Below are positions 42,605 to 52,094 of a stretch of DNA of 64,000 nt, piece by piece. Where the stretch lies: NCBI GenBank assembly GCA_900472295.1, contig UCIA01000015.1:26014-90013 (forward strand). The letters run 5' to 3'. The translations under genes were made by a program, and so were the position numbers. This DNA is from Hyphomicrobiales bacterium (GTDB lineage Bacteria > Pseudomonadota > Alphaproteobacteria > Rhizobiales > Rhizobiaceae). Position 1 is the first letter of the stretch. Each line of letters starts with the position of its first letter. The notes under the pieces are model-generated. The model was given only the letters and a program-made list of their open reading frames with translations, was not told the DNA's origin and did no database searches.

Positions 42605-45277
42605 TCAGAACTTGTCGTCCTCCGTCGGCACCAGGATCTCGCGTTTGCCGGCATGGTTGGCCGGGCCGACAATGCCTTCCTTCTCCATTTTCTCGATAAT
42701 CGACGCGGCGCGGTTGTAGCCGATGCCGAGTCGCCGCTGGATGTAGCTGGTCGACGCCTTGCCGTCGCGCAGCACGACGGCGACCGCCTGGTCGTAGGGA
42801 TCGTCGGAATCCTCGAAATTGCCGCCGCCGCCGCCGGATCCGCTCTTGCCCGACGGCGCTTCGTCATCGTCGTCCTCGCCTTCATCCTCGGTGATGGCGT
42901 CAAGATATTCCGGCACACCCTGCAGCTTCAGATGCGCAACGATCTTCTCGACCTCATCGTCGGAGACGAACGGGCCGTGCACGCGCTGGATGCGGCCGCC
43001 ACCGGCCATGTAGAGCATGTCGCCCATGCCGAGCAGCTGCTCGGCGCCCTGCTCGCCCAGAATGGTTCGGCTGTCGATCTTCGACGTCACCTGGAAGGAG
43101 ATACGGGTCGGGAAATTGGCCTTGATCGTGCCGGTGATGACGTCGACCGACGGGCGCTGCGTCGCCATGATGACGTGAATGCCGGCGGCGCGGGCCATCT
43201 GCGCCAGGCGCTGCACAGCACCCTCGATATCCTTGCCGGCGACCATCATCAGGTCGGCCATCTCGTCGATGATGACGACGATGTACGGCATCGGCTCGAG
43301 GTCGAGATTCTCGGTCTCGTAGATCGCCTCGCCGGTCTGGCGGTCGAAGCCGGTCTGTACGGTGCGCGATATTTTCTCGCCCTTCTTCTCGGCCAGTTGC
43401 ACGCGCGCATTGAAACCGTCGATATTGCGGACGCCGACCTTGGACATCTTGCGGTAGCGGTCCTCCATCTCGCGCACGGTCCATTTCAGCGCCACCACCG
43501 CCTTCTTCGGATCGGTGACGACCGGCGTCAGCAGATGCGGGATGCCGTCATAGACGGAAAGTTCGAGCATCTTCGGATCAATCATGATCAGGCGGCATTC
43601 CTGCGGCGTCAGCCGGTAGAGCAGCGACAGGATCATCGTGTTGATGGCAACCGACTTGCCCGAGCCGGTGGTGCCGGCGACCAGCACGTGCGGCATCTTG
43701 GCGATGTCGACGATGACCGCTTCGCCATTGATGCTTTTGCCAAGCGCCAGCGCCAGCTTCATCTTGGTCGTCTCGAAGTCGAGGCTGGCCATGATTTCGC
43801 GCAGGTACACGGTCTCGCGCTTGGCATTCGGCAACTCGATGCCGATGGCGTTGCGCCCGGGCACCACGGCGACACGACAGGCGATCGCGCTCATGGAGCG
43901 AGCGATGTCGTCGGACAGGCCGATGACGCGCGACGATTTGATGCCGGGCGCCGGTTCCAGCTCATAGAGCGTGACCACCGGGCCTGGACGCACCGCGATG
44001 ATCTCGCCCTTGACGCCGAAATCCTCCAGCACGCCTTCCAGCAGCCGCGCATTCTGCTCCAGCGCATCCTTCGACAGGCTTGCATCCTTGGCGACGTTTT
44101 TCGGCTCGGACAGGAAATGCAGCGACGGCATCTCAAAACTGTCGGAGCCGATCAGCGAGGTCTGCGCCTCGCGCTGGACACGCGCGCCCGGGGCCGGGCG
44201 CGGCGCCGGTGCTGCGACCCGGGTCGCTGCATCGGAGCGGAAATTCTGCACCTTGGCGTTCGGCGCGGCGCGGCGCTGGACCGGCTCGTCGTCGAGATCG
44301 ACGTCTTCTTCGCCATTGTCGAAACCGGCGTCGATGACCTCATCTTCGTCCGGATCGACGGAAACGCTGCGGTCATTGACCATGGCGGCGAAGAATTCCG
44401 GCTCGACGCGGGCGCGGCCATCCGGGCTCATGCGCGCTTCAGCGAACTCGGCCGATTCGACGCGCTCGGCGGCACGCCGCCAGGCGGTGGAACGCTGCTC
44501 CATCTGCGGTTCGAACTCGTCGCGCTCCTGCTGGCGGCGTACGGATCGGCGGTGCAGGTAGGCGCGAAACGACAGCCACCAATGGGTGATGGCGCCGAGC
44601 GCCAATATGCCCTCGTCGCCCTCGTCCTCGTCTTCGTCAAAGAGCGAATCGTCCTCTCGGGGATCGGGCTCGGCCGCACGCTCCATGACGGCAAAGCCGT
44701 TCTTGCGCGCAATCAGCGCCGAACCATAAGCAAACAGCCACAGCGCCGGCGCCATGAGCACCAGGGCAATGATGCTGGCGATGATGCCGGTCGGGTAGCC
44801 GCCAATGACCAGGCCCGGAATGTTGAGCACCATGTCGCCGAAGACGCCGCCGAGGCCGGTCGGCAGCGGCCATGTCTGGGGCGGCACCACGCAGCCGGTG
44901 ATCGCAGCAGCCAGCAGCGCGAAGCCGAACCAGGCGAGGCCGCGCTTGGGCAGCCTGTCGACGCCACGCGCCGAAAACAGGAGAAAGCCCCAGATCACCG
45001 CCGGCACCAAAGCGGCGACCGCCGCAAGGCCGAAGAACTGCATGGCGAGATCGGAGAACACCGCGCCAACGTAACCCATGGCGTTGGTGACGATGTTGTC
45101 GGTGGCGTGTGAGAAGCTTGGATCGGCGACATTCCAGGTGGCGAGGCTGGCAACGCCGAACGCAACCAGCGCAAACAGGCCGGCGCCCACCAGCCTCCCG
45201 ACCTGGCGGCGCGCGAATGCCTGGATGCCGTGCCCCGTATCGGTCAGCGCGAGCGGTGCTGAAGCCCCTGAACGCAT
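42605..45277 (-). CDS. ftsK: DNA translocase FtsK
   Basis: An 890-residue divisome protein. Four N-terminal membrane helices (about 20-190) are followed by an acidic Arg/Glu-rich linker to about 400. The motor domain has Walker [13 protein letters not shown] (Lys 541) and Walker B-type [13 protein letters not shown]. The C-terminal gamma winged-helix domain ([24 protein letters not shown]) reads KOPS-type sites. It pumps chromosome ends to the division site. The frame is open from 45322; the ATG at 45277 has GGGGAA upstream. Between the motor and gamma domains sits a low-complexity Asp/Glu/Gly stretch. Confidence 0.95.
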   Translation of the reverse strand: MRSGASAPLALTDTGHGIQAFARRQVGRLVGAGLFALVAFGVASLATWNVADPSFSHATDNIVTNAMGYVGAVFSDLAMQFFGLAAVAALVPAVIWGFLLFSARGVDRLPKRGLAWFGFALLAAAITGCVVPPQTWPLPTGLGGVFGDMVLNIPGLVIGGYPTGIIASIIALVLMAPALWLFAYGSALIARKNGFAVMERAAEPDPREDDSLFDEDEDEGDEGILALGAITHWWLSFRAYLHRRSVRRQQERDEFEPQMEQRSTAWRRAAERVESAEFAEARMSPDGRARVEPEFFAAMVNDRSVSVDPDEDEVIDAGFDNGEEDVDLDDEPVQRRAAPNAKVQNFRSDAATRVAAPAPRPAPGARVQREAQTSLIGSDSFEMPSLHFLSEPKNVAKDASLSKDALEQNARLLEGVLEDFGVKGEIIAVRPGPVVTLYELEPAPGIKSSRVIGLSDDIARSMSAIACRVAVVPGRNAIGIELPNAKRETVYLREIMASLDFETTKMKLALALGKSINGEAVIVDIAKMPHVLVAGTTGSGKSVAINTMILSLLYRLTPQECRLIMIDPKMLELSVYDGIPHLLTPVVTDPKKAVVALKWTVREMEDRYRKMSKVGVRNIDGFNARVQLAEKKGEKISRTVQTGFDRQTGEAIYETENLDLEPMPYIVVIIDEMADLMMVAGKDIEGAVQRLAQMARAAGIHVIMATQRPSVDVITGTIKANFPTRISFQVTSKIDSRTILGEQGAEQLLGMGDMLYMAGGGRIQRVHGPFVSDDEVEKIVAHLKLQGVPEYLDAITEDEGEDDDDEAPSGKSGSGGGGGNFEDSDDPYDQAVAVVLRDGKASTSYIQRRLGIGYNRAASIIEKMEKEGIVGPANHAGKREILVPTEDDKF

Positions 45278-45415
45278 GCTTCGTTCCCCGTCTGTTTTTG
45301 CCTGGCCGGGCGCATGACGCACTCCGGCAGATTCGGATGTCAGACTATCGGGGGGAAGGTTAAGGCCGCATTAACTATACGGCCGTGGGAGCCACGATCT
45401 TCCGTGGCCCGAACC

Positions 45416-45446
45416 AAAAAGAGAGGCCCGGAATGACCCGGGCCTC
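45416..45446 (-). terminator. Intrinsic terminator after amtB
   Basis: On the minus strand, GAGGCCCGG and CCGGGCCTC (plus-strand positions 45423-45431 and 45438-45446) form a 9-bp GC stem followed by TCTCTTTTT. It is 75 nt past the amtB stop. A second GC-rich hairpin, ggggcggcc/ggccgcccc (45494-45513), lies in between. Confidence 0.85.
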
Positions 45447-45520
45447 AAAGCGTGAACTCCTTTCGGGAGCGTCACGACGGGATGGGAGAATGCGGGGCGG
45501 CCGAGGCCGCCCCGGGAGGC

Positions 45521-46951
45521 TTATGAGTGGTAGGCTGCTTCGCCATGCGAGGTGAGGTCGAGGCCTTCGCGCTCGGCGTCGGCCGTCGGACGCAGACCGA
45601 TGATCAGGTCGACGATCTTGTAGAGGATGGCGCTGCCGATGCCTGACCACAGCACGGTCACCAGGACGCCCTTGCCCTGCGACAGAAGCTGTGCGGCCGT
45701 GCCGGCATAGCCGGCGGCGAAGTCGGCCGTCGAATAATCGACGACACCGGCGCCACCGAGGGCGGGGTTGACCAGTATGCCTGTGGCGAGCGCGCCGATG
45801 ATGCCGCCGACGCAGTGGACACCGAAGACATCGAGGCTGTCGTCATAGTCGAAAGTGTTCTTCACCACCGAGACGAAGAAATAGCAGCCGAAGGTGGCGA
45901 CGATGCCAAGCACGATGGCGCCCATCGGGCCCGCAAAACCGGCAGCCGGCGTGACCGCGACCAGGCCGGTGACCGCGCCCGAAACCGCGCCGAGCATGGA
46001 GGCTTTGCCGCGCAGCAGCGATTCAAGCACGATCCAGGTCACTGCCGCCGCCGCCGTGGCGACGAAGGTGTTGATCATCGCCAGCACCGCATAGGCGTTC
46101 GCTTCGAGGTTCGAACCGGCGTTGAAGCCGAACCAGCCGACCCACAGCAATGAAGCGCCGACCATGGTCAGCGTCATCGAGTGCGGCGCCATGATGTCCT
46201 TCTTGTAGCCGATGCGCTTGCCGATCATCAGCGCGCCGACGAGGCCGGCAATGCCCGCATTGATGTGAACGACCGTGCCGCCGGCGAAGTCGATGGCGCC
46301 GAAGCTGAAGATGAGGCCGGACGGGTCGGCATAGGCGCTCGGGCCGCCCCAGAACCAGACCATGTGCGCGATCGGGAAGTAGATGAACGTCACCCAGAGG
46401 ATAACGAACAGGATCAAGGCGGAGAATTTGATGCGTTCGGCGAAGGCGCCGACGATCAGAGCGGGCGTGATGCAGGCGAAGGTCATCTGAAAGACGACGA
46501 ACACCAGCTCAGGAATGGCGACGCCCTTGGTGAAGGTTTCCGACAGCGTCGTCACATCGACGCCGGAGAGAAACATCTTGGAAAGGCCGCCGACGAAGGC
46601 GTTGCCGGGCGTGAAGGCAAGGCTGTAGCCGTAGAAAACCCAGATGATCATGACCACGCTGGTGATGGTGAAGACCTGCATCAACACCGACAGCATGTTC
46701 TTGGTGCGAACCAGGCCGCCGTAGAAAAGCGCAAGGCCGGGAATGGTCATCAACAGCACCAGCACCGTGGAAACCATCATCCAGGTGGTGTCGCCCTTGT
46801 CGACGGTGAACGCCGGCGCTGCAGGCGCTGCCGCGGCGACGGCGGGAGCCGCCTCCTGTGCGAAGGCAGCAACCGTGCCCAATGCTCCGAGCGCTAACGA
46901 GCCCAGCAGCGCGGAGCGCGCCACTGACTTCAAGGTGGAAGGTATGTTCAT
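45521..46951 (-). CDS. amtB: Ammonium transporter AmtB
   Basis: A 476-residue Amt/MEP/Rh channel. A cleavable signal (SALLGSLALGALGTVAAFAQ) is followed by eleven membrane helices. DTTWMMVSTVLVLLMTIPGLALFYGG, the family signature FAGGTVVHINAGIAGLV with pore His, and VFGVHCVGGIIGALATGI with the second pore His are present. It conducts ammonium and is gated by GlnK. The ATG at 46951 follows GGAGA 5 nt upstream. It lies 31 nt downstream of glnK. Confidence 0.96.
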   Translation of the reverse strand: MNIPSTLKSVARSALLGSLALGALGTVAAFAQEAAPAVAAAAPAAPAFTVDKGDTTWMMVSTVLVLLMTIPGLALFYGGLVRTKNMLSVLMQVFTITSVVMIIWVFYGYSLAFTPGNAFVGGLSKMFLSGVDVTTLSETFTKGVAIPELVFVVFQMTFACITPALIVGAFAERIKFSALILFVILWVTFIYFPIAHMVWFWGGPSAYADPSGLIFSFGAIDFAGGTVVHINAGIAGLVGALMIGKRIGYKKDIMAPHSMTLTMVGASLLWVGWFGFNAGSNLEANAYAVLAMINTFVATAAAAVTWIVLESLLRGKASMLGAVSGAVTGLVAVTPAAGFAGPMGAIVLGIVATFGCYFFVSVVKNTFDYDDSLDVFGVHCVGGIIGALATGILVNPALGGAGVVDYSTADFAAGYAGTAAQLLSQGKGVLVTVLWSGIGSAILYKIVDLIIGLRPTADAEREGLDLTSHGEAAYHS

Positions 46952-46982
46952 TGAACTCTCCATTGGAATACGTGTTCGCCGC

Positions 46983-47327
<345 letters not shown>

Positions 47328-47405
47328 TCACCCTTTGCTGTTGCGGGTCCCCCGCGTTTGCACACCTTCACCGATCCCAAAGAGCCCGGAGAGTGCCCAG
47401 CAGGA

Positions 47406-47422
47406 TTCAAGCTCCGTGCCAG
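47406..47422 (-). promoter_or_regulatory. Sigma-54-type promoter for glnK-amtB
   Basis: Minus strand CTGGCACG, 4 nt, TTGAA, with the exact spacing of the RpoN -24/-12 consensus (TGGCACG-N4-TTGCA). The -24 half is perfect; the -12 GC is GA. It is about 85 nt upstream of the glnK start, where an NtrC-activated promoter is expected. A weak NtrC-like pair GCACC...GGTTGC lies further up, near 47490. Confidence 0.6.
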
Positions 47423-47540
47423 TTGCCGAAGCAGGGTGTTAACTCGTTGTAAAGAAACGGATTACCCGAGTCGCGACAGCACAGCGCGCACCGTCACAGG
47501 GCGGTTGCTGATTAAAAAATAGGCAATTTCTGCAAAATGC

Positions 47541-48416
47541 CTATTCGGCAGGCGGCCGCTTCAGGCGGATCAGGCCTTCCTGGGCAACCGAGGCGATCAG
47601 CGTGCCGTCGCGGGCAAACAGCGAGCCGCGGGTGAAGCCGCGCGACCCCTGCGTCGACGGGCTGTCCTGCGTGTACAGGATCCAGTCGTCCAGTGCATGG
47701 CTGCGGTGGAACCACATGGCGTGGTCGAGGCTCGCCGCCTGGATGTCGCGGTCGAAAATGGCGCGGCCGTGGGCAAAGGTCGAGGTGTCGAGCAGCGTCA
47801 TGTCGGAGAGGTAGGCAAGCACCGCCGCCTGGATGCCGCGATCGTCCGGCACCGGGCCGGTGGTGCGGATCCAGATGTTCTGCTGTGGCTCCAGTTTCTC
47901 GCGACTGGTGTAATGCTTCAGCATCACCGGCTTCATCTCGATCGGCCGGTCGCGCTCCCAATAGCGCCTGATGCCGTCCGGCACCGCCTCGCCGAACTTG
48001 CCAAGCAATTCGCGCTGCGACAACAGGCTGTCGGGCGCCGGCACGTCGCGCGGCATCGGCAGCTGGTGCTCGAGCCCGACCTCGTCCTGCTGGAACGAGG
48101 CTTCGAGCGAAAAGATCGCCTGGCCGTGCTGGATCGCCACCACGCGCCGCGTAGTGAAGGAGCCGCCGTCGCGGATGCGGTCGACCTCGTAGACAATCGG
48201 CACCTTGGTGTCGCCGGGCCGCATGAAATAGCCGTGCAGCGAATGCACGTGGCGTTCGGGCTCGACCGTGCGCTGGGCTGCGACCAGGGCCTGGGCAATG
48301 GTCTGGCCGCCGAAGACGCGCTGCCAGTCGAGCTTGGGGCTGCGACCACGGTACAGATTGTGTTCCAGCTGCTCGAGGTCGAGAATGCTGAGAAGCTCGT
48401 CCATGGCCGCCGTCAT
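47541..48416 (-). CDS. tesB: Acyl-CoA thioesterase II
   Basis: A 291-residue double hot-dog thioesterase. It shows FGGQTIAQALVAAQRTV, LHGYFMRPGDTKVPIVYEVDRIRDGGSFTTRRV, then the second-domain catalytic Asp region SLDHAMWFHRS and GSRGFTRGSLF. It hydrolyses medium- and long-chain acyl-CoAs. The ATG at 48416 is assumed; 48404 is also possible. Divergent from the hydroxylase gene. Confidence 0.93.
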   Translation of the reverse strand: MTAAMDELLSILDLEQLEHNLYRGRSPKLDWQRVFGGQTIAQALVAAQRTVEPERHVHSLHGYFMRPGDTKVPIVYEVDRIRDGGSFTTRRVVAIQHGQAIFSLEASFQQDEVGLEHQLPMPRDVPAPDSLLSQRELLGKFGEAVPDGIRRYWERDRPIEMKPVMLKHYTSREKLEPQQNIWIRTTGPVPDDRGIQAAVLAYLSDMTLLDTSTFAHGRAIFDRDIQAASLDHAMWFHRSHALDDWILYTQDSPSTQGSRGFTRGSLFARDGTLIASVAQEGLIRLKRPPAE

Positions 48417-48530
48417 GCTTCGTGACCTCGCCGTATGATGCTATGGCGGTTTCGGACAGGAATGGCGGGCAGTCAAGGCCGGAATGTCCCACTGAGGGCA
48501 GGACGGCCCGAGGCTTCGAAAGGAATTGAC

Positions 48531-49787
48531 ATGGCAGATCGCAAGATCGACGCAAAAACCCTGCTCGACGTGCTGGTTGCCGGCGCCGGCTATGTCGGCC
48601 TTGCCGCCGCCGTGTCCCTGAAACAGGCCCGGCCCAACCTTGCCGTCGCCGTCGTCGATGCCGCACCTGCCGGCGTCTGGCAGAAAGACGGCCGCGCCTC
48701 GGCCATCGCAGCCGCCGCCTGCCGCATGCTCGACCAGCTCGGCGTCTGGCAGGAAATCGTCGGCCAGTCGCAGGCGATCACCGAGATGATCGTCACCGAT
48801 TCGCGCACCGCCGATCCGGTGCGCCCGGTGTTTCTGACCTTCGACGGCGAGGTCGCGCCGGGCGAACCGTTTGCGCATATGGTCGCCAACCGGGATCTGA
48901 ACGGCGCCTTGCGCCGCCGCGCCGCGACGCTCGGCATCAAGATCCTCGAAGGCGTCGCCGTCGCCTCTTTCGACAGCACCGGCGCCGGCGTCACCGTGCA
49001 TCTGGCCGACGGCGCGACGCTGAAGGCGCGACTGCTGGTCGCCGCCGACGGCGTCAATTCGAAACTGCGCGACATGGCCGGCATCAAGACGGTGAAATGG
49101 GAATACGGGCAGTCCGGCATCGTCTGCACGGTGGCGCATGAGCGCCCGCACAATGGCCGCGCCGAGGAACATTTTTTGCCCGCCGGCCCGTTTGCCACTT
49201 TGCCGCTCAAACCCATTGGGGACGGCACCAACCGCTCGTCGCTGGTCTGGGTCGAACGCTCCGAAGATGCCGAAAAGCTGGTCTCGGGCGACGACCTGGT
49301 CTTCGAGCATGAGTTGGAACTGCGCTTCGGTCTCAAGCTCGGCGAAATCCGCGTCACCGACAAGCCGCGCGCCTGGCCGCTCGGCCTGACCATCGCGCGC
49401 GCCTTCGTCGCCCCGCGCGTAGCGCTTGCCGGCGACGCCGCGCATGGCATCCACCCGATCGCCGGCCAGGGCCTCAATCTCGGCTTCAAGGATGTCGCGG
49501 CATTGGCCGAAGTGGTGGTCGAGGCCGACCGCCTGGGACAGGACATCGGCGCGCTCGACGTGCTCGAGCGCTACCAGCAATGGCGCCGCTTCGACACCGT
49601 GCAGATGGGCGTCACCACCGATGTGCTGAACCGGCTGTTTTCCAACGACATCGGCCCGCTGCGACAGATCCGCGACATCGGCCTCGGCCTCGTCGAACGC
49701 ATGCCTAGGCTGAAGGAGTTCTTCATCCGCCAGGCGTCGGGGCTGTCTAGCGATACGCCACGGCTGTTGAAAGGCGAGGCGATCTAG
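48531..49787 (+). CDS. UbiH/UbiF/COQ6-family FAD-dependent hydroxylase
   Basis: A 418-residue flavoprotein monooxygenase. DVLVAGAGYVGLAAAVSLK is the FAD dinucleotide fold. VAADGVNSKLRDMAGI is the second FAD motif, and LAGDAAHGIHPIAGQGLNLGFKDVAAL is the third, typical of the ubiquinone hydroxylases. It probably hydroxylates a ring carbon in ubiquinone synthesis, as alphaproteobacterial UbiL or UbiM do; which position cannot be told. The ATG at 48531 has AAGGAA 7 nt upstream. Confidence 0.87.
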   Translation: MADRKIDAKTLLDVLVAGAGYVGLAAAVSLKQARPNLAVAVVDAAPAGVWQKDGRASAIAAAACRMLDQLGVWQEIVGQSQAITEMIVTDSRTADPVRPVFLTFDGEVAPGEPFAHMVANRDLNGALRRRAATLGIKILEGVAVASFDSTGAGVTVHLADGATLKARLLVAADGVNSKLRDMAGIKTVKWEYGQSGIVCTVAHERPHNGRAEEHFLPAGPFATLPLKPIGDGTNRSSLVWVERSEDAEKLVSGDDLVFEHELELRFGLKLGEIRVTDKPRAWPLGLTIARAFVAPRVALAGDAAHGIHPIAGQGLNLGFKDVAALAEVVVEADRLGQDIGALDVLERYQQWRRFDTVQMGVTTDVLNRLFSNDIGPLRQIRDIGLGLVERMPRLKEFFIRQASGLSSDTPRLLKGEAI

Positions 49788-49825
49788 CGCCCCTCGCTGT
49801 TTGAGTGACGGACTATCGAACGTCA

Positions 49826-50005
49826 GCGCCGCCCCTCATTGCCCTGCCGGGCATTTCTCCCCGTATAGTGACGGGGAGAAAGAGCTGGCCGCAGCCTCGA
49901 CGCTTTTCTTGCAACGCCGGAGATTGGCGAAATCATCGATAACAGCGTCCCTCTCCCCGTCACTATACGGGGAGAGGATGCCGGCAGGCAGGTGAGGGGC
50001 AGCGC
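49826..50005. repeat. 180-bp palindromic-ended dispersed repeat, copy B
   Basis: Same length and orientation as copy A (3654-3833). The right 50 bp are nearly identical (ccctctccccgtcactatac, then gaggatgccggcaggcaggt and gaggggcagcgc), and the core shares ttggcgaaa and gataacagcg-type words. It fills most of the 270-bp gap between two convergent genes. Confidence 0.88.
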
Positions 50006-50057
50006 AAACGCTTGCGATTGATCAAAAGGCTGATGCCTCCTAATATCAGGCGCACTC

Positions 50058-50588
50058 TCAGTTCACCTCGAAGCCCAGTTTCTGCCGCAACCGCAACATG
50101 CGTTGATCCGCGACCTTGAAGCTCTGCTCGCCGCCTTGTGCGACGCGGTTCAGCATCTGAAGCAGATCTTCCCGCTCATGCGGATCGAGGCGCTCGCGCA
50201 GGAAGGGCGCCAGCTTGTCGATGACGATGGACGGGTCGTCGATCTGCACTGCCGCCCACTTGGCGTAGACAACGGCCTCGTCGGTTTTCTTCTGGTTCTC
50301 GGCAATTTGCGAGACCACCTCGCGGATGATTGTTTCACGCTTTGGCAGGATGGGGCCATGCTCCGCCGCGATTGCCGTGATCAGCGTTGCCGCCGCGACA
50401 ACCGGGTCATCGATCGCCGTCAGCGGTGACAGCGCCGCCTGCTTGCGCAGCTTCTTGCGCCTTATGTTGCCCTGGACGCGCCCGACGACGTCGGCGACCT
50501 CGCGCGCGGCATCGTTCATGGCCTTCATGCGGTACCACCAGAACGCCGCCGCTCCCAGCACGCCGAGAATAGCAATCAGGAAAGGCAT
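50058..50588 (-). CDS. Membrane-anchored protein of unknown function (TerB-like region possible)
   Basis: A 176-residue protein with one N-terminal helix (MPFLIAILGVLGAAAFWWY) and a cytoplasmic domain beginning with a basic stretch (QGNIRRKKLRKQA). The rest is helical: DPVVAAATLITAIAAEHGPILPKRE, then ERLDPHEREDLLQMLNRVA. The pattern resembles TerB-type helical domains but lacks their clear acidic repeats. Monocistronic; I do not assign a role. Confidence 0.7.
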   Translation of the reverse strand: MPFLIAILGVLGAAAFWWYRMKAMNDAAREVADVVGRVQGNIRRKKLRKQAALSPLTAIDDPVVAAATLITAIAAEHGPILPKRETIIREVVSQIAENQKKTDEAVVYAKWAAVQIDDPSIVIDKLAPFLRERLDPHEREDLLQMLNRVAQGGEQSFKVADQRMLRLRQKLGFEVN

Positions 50589-50836
50589 ATCGAATTCCCC
50601 CGGAAATTGCGGCGACGATAAGAGAACTTCGGCGTTGCTTCAACACGCAAGAATTGCATCTGGTGAAGAAAACAGAGCTGGTCCTCTCGAACATCTACGC
50701 ACCGGGATCGCGCGCTCCTAGTCTCCGATAGCCCATCACAGAGCATCGGATGATGCAGCCGCTTGGCGGTGACGACGACAGGCATTCGTTCTAGGACTGC
50801 AAGATATTTCACTAAGTGATTTTTCGTGCAAGATCA

Positions 50837-50865
50837 TTGACACGCAAAAAATCCCGCTCTATTCA
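50837..50865 (+). promoter_or_regulatory. Sigma-70-type promoter of the sugar/polyol operon
   Basis: A perfect -35 TTGACA (50837-50842), 17-nt spacer and -10 TATTCA (50860-50865). Transcription would start near 50872, 78 nt before the first start codon. One TGCAAGAT word lies just upstream of the -35. Confidence 0.75.
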
Positions 50866-50877
50866 GCATCGCCAGAG

Positions 50878-50894
50878 ATTTCATGTGATGAAAT
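50878..50894. promoter_or_regulatory. ATTTCAT-gtg-ATGAAAT operator just downstream of the promoter
   Basis: A perfect 7-bp inverted repeat with a 3-nt centre, at about +6 to +22 relative to the inferred start of transcription. This is a classic place for a repressor to block RNA polymerase. The SorC-family regulator encoded in the same operon is the obvious ligand-responsive binder. Confidence 0.65.
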
Positions 50895-50949
50895 TTCTTG
50901 CAAAGCTGATGCGACGAGGCTTTCATCGTCGGGGAACCCGGAGGAGAGA

Positions 50950-51963
50950 ATGAACAGGATTGGGCTGGTGGGCGCGCTTAGCGCCGCCGTGATGACGCTG
51001 ACCTTGGCGATGCCAGCGTCGGCAGAGAGCAAGTTTCAGTGCAAGCCGGATGAGACCTATGTGATGAACGTCATGGTCTCCGCGCATCCCTATTGGGTGC
51101 CGGTCTATCAGGGCTTCAAGCAGGCAGCGGCGGCGATGGGCTGCAAGACCGTGTTTTCGGGCACGCCGGACTATGACATCGCCAAGCAGATCGCGTCCTT
51201 CGAACAGGATCTGATCAAGAAGCCGGCCGGCGTGCTGCTGCACCCGATGCAGGCCGATCCGTTCATCGAGCCGATCAACCGCGCCATCGAGAACGGCACC
51301 ACCGTCGTCACCTTTGCCGCCGACTCGCCGAAATCCAAGCGCGTCTCCTACATCACCTCGGACAATCTGGCGGAAGCCAAGTTCGCCGCCGAGGAAATCG
51401 TCAAGCAGGTCGGCGACGCCGCCGAATATGGCGTGCTGGAGAACCCCGGCCAGAGCAACCACGATCTGCGCGTCACCGCTTTCATCGACTATCTCGCCAA
51501 GAACTATCCGAAGATGAAGCTGGTCGGACGCCAGGCCTCCAACCAGGATGCCAACGTCGCCAACAAGGCGGTGGCGTCGATGCTGCAGGCCAACCCGAAC
51601 CTCAAGGCGCTGTGGATTCCGGAAGCCGGTTCGGCCGAAGGCGCGGTCGCGGCCGTTCTCGAAGCCAAGGCCAAGGTGCTGATCATGCATGCCGACATCA
51701 CGCCGGCGACGCTGGAGCAGATCAAGGCCGGCAACATCCACATGGCGCTGAGCCCCAACCAGGGCATGCAGGGCTATCTCGGCTTCGTCGCCACTTTCAT
51801 GGCGGCGCATCCGGAACTGATCGACCCGTTCAACGACTACAAGACGTCGGGCTACAACCCGATGAGCATCCCCTTCGCCGATAACGGCTTTGCCGTCATC
51901 ACCAAGGAGAATGCCGACTCGTTCGACCTGAACAAGTACATGCAGGGCCGCGATCCCAGCTGA
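50950..51963 (+). CDS. CUT2-type sugar ABC transporter periplasmic binding protein
   Basis: A 337-residue RbsB-like protein. A Sec signal peptide (LVGALSAAVMTLTLAMPASA) precedes ETYVMNVMVSAHPYWVPVYQGFKQAA, then ADPFIEPINRAIENGTTVVTFAAD (ligand-contact Asp) and NPNLKALWIPEAGSAEGAVA. GGAGGAGAG precedes the ATG. First gene of the polyol-type operon. It differs markedly from the RbsB-like protein at 10564-11577, so a different ligand is likely. Confidence 0.9.
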   Translation: MNRIGLVGALSAAVMTLTLAMPASAESKFQCKPDETYVMNVMVSAHPYWVPVYQGFKQAAAAMGCKTVFSGTPDYDIAKQIASFEQDLIKKPAGVLLHPMQADPFIEPINRAIENGTTVVTFAADSPKSKRVSYITSDNLAEAKFAAEEIVKQVGDAAEYGVLENPGQSNHDLRVTAFIDYLAKNYPKMKLVGRQASNQDANVANKAVASMLQANPNLKALWIPEAGSAEGAVAAVLEAKAKVLIMHADITPATLEQIKAGNIHMALSPNQGMQGYLGFVATFMAAHPELIDPFNDYKTSGYNPMSIPFADNGFAVITKENADSFDLNKYMQGRDPS

Positions 51964-51975
51964 TCGCGTCCCTTA

Positions 51976-52062
51976 GCAATTCCAGGAAAAGTGTGGGCGG
52001 TTTTCCGTCCGGAATTGCGAAAAGACAAAGAAATAGAGCAATCGCGCCATCCGGCGCGGTTG
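51976..52062. repeat. Composite double hairpin between binding-protein and ATPase genes
   Basis: GCAATTCC (51976-51983) pairs with GGAATTGC (52011-52018) around GGAAAA/TTTTCC. A second stem, CAATCGCGCC (52039-52048) with GGCGCGGTTG (52053-52062), follows. Located 13 nt after the binding-protein stop, it would protect that message from decay or partly terminate it, giving more binding protein than membrane subunits. Confidence 0.7.
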
Positions 52063-52094
52063 CCTCACCCCTCCCTGAGCAGGCGAGCACACCA

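Larger units (their letters stand above)
50589..50949. other. 361-bp regulatory region upstream of the sugar/polyol operon
   Basis: This stretch has no gene. Its right half is AT-richer than its surroundings and holds the promoter (50837-50865), palindrome 50878-50894, a second palindrome TCACTaAGTGA (50809-50819), and three copies of TGCAAGA (direct at 50798-50805 and 50827-50834, inverted at 50896-50902). The left half (50589-50790) shows nothing I can interpret. Confidence 0.6.

Noticed and set aside
42584..45112. An 842-codon open frame on the plus strand opposite ftsK
   Set aside because: It mirrors the ftsK coding frame and has no recognisable domain. Similar shadows lie opposite the permease, hemY and GMC genes.
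47483..47500. NtrC-binding site upstream of glnK
   Set aside because: Only a loose GCACC...GGTTGC pair can be seen; it is too degenerate to report as a feature by itself.
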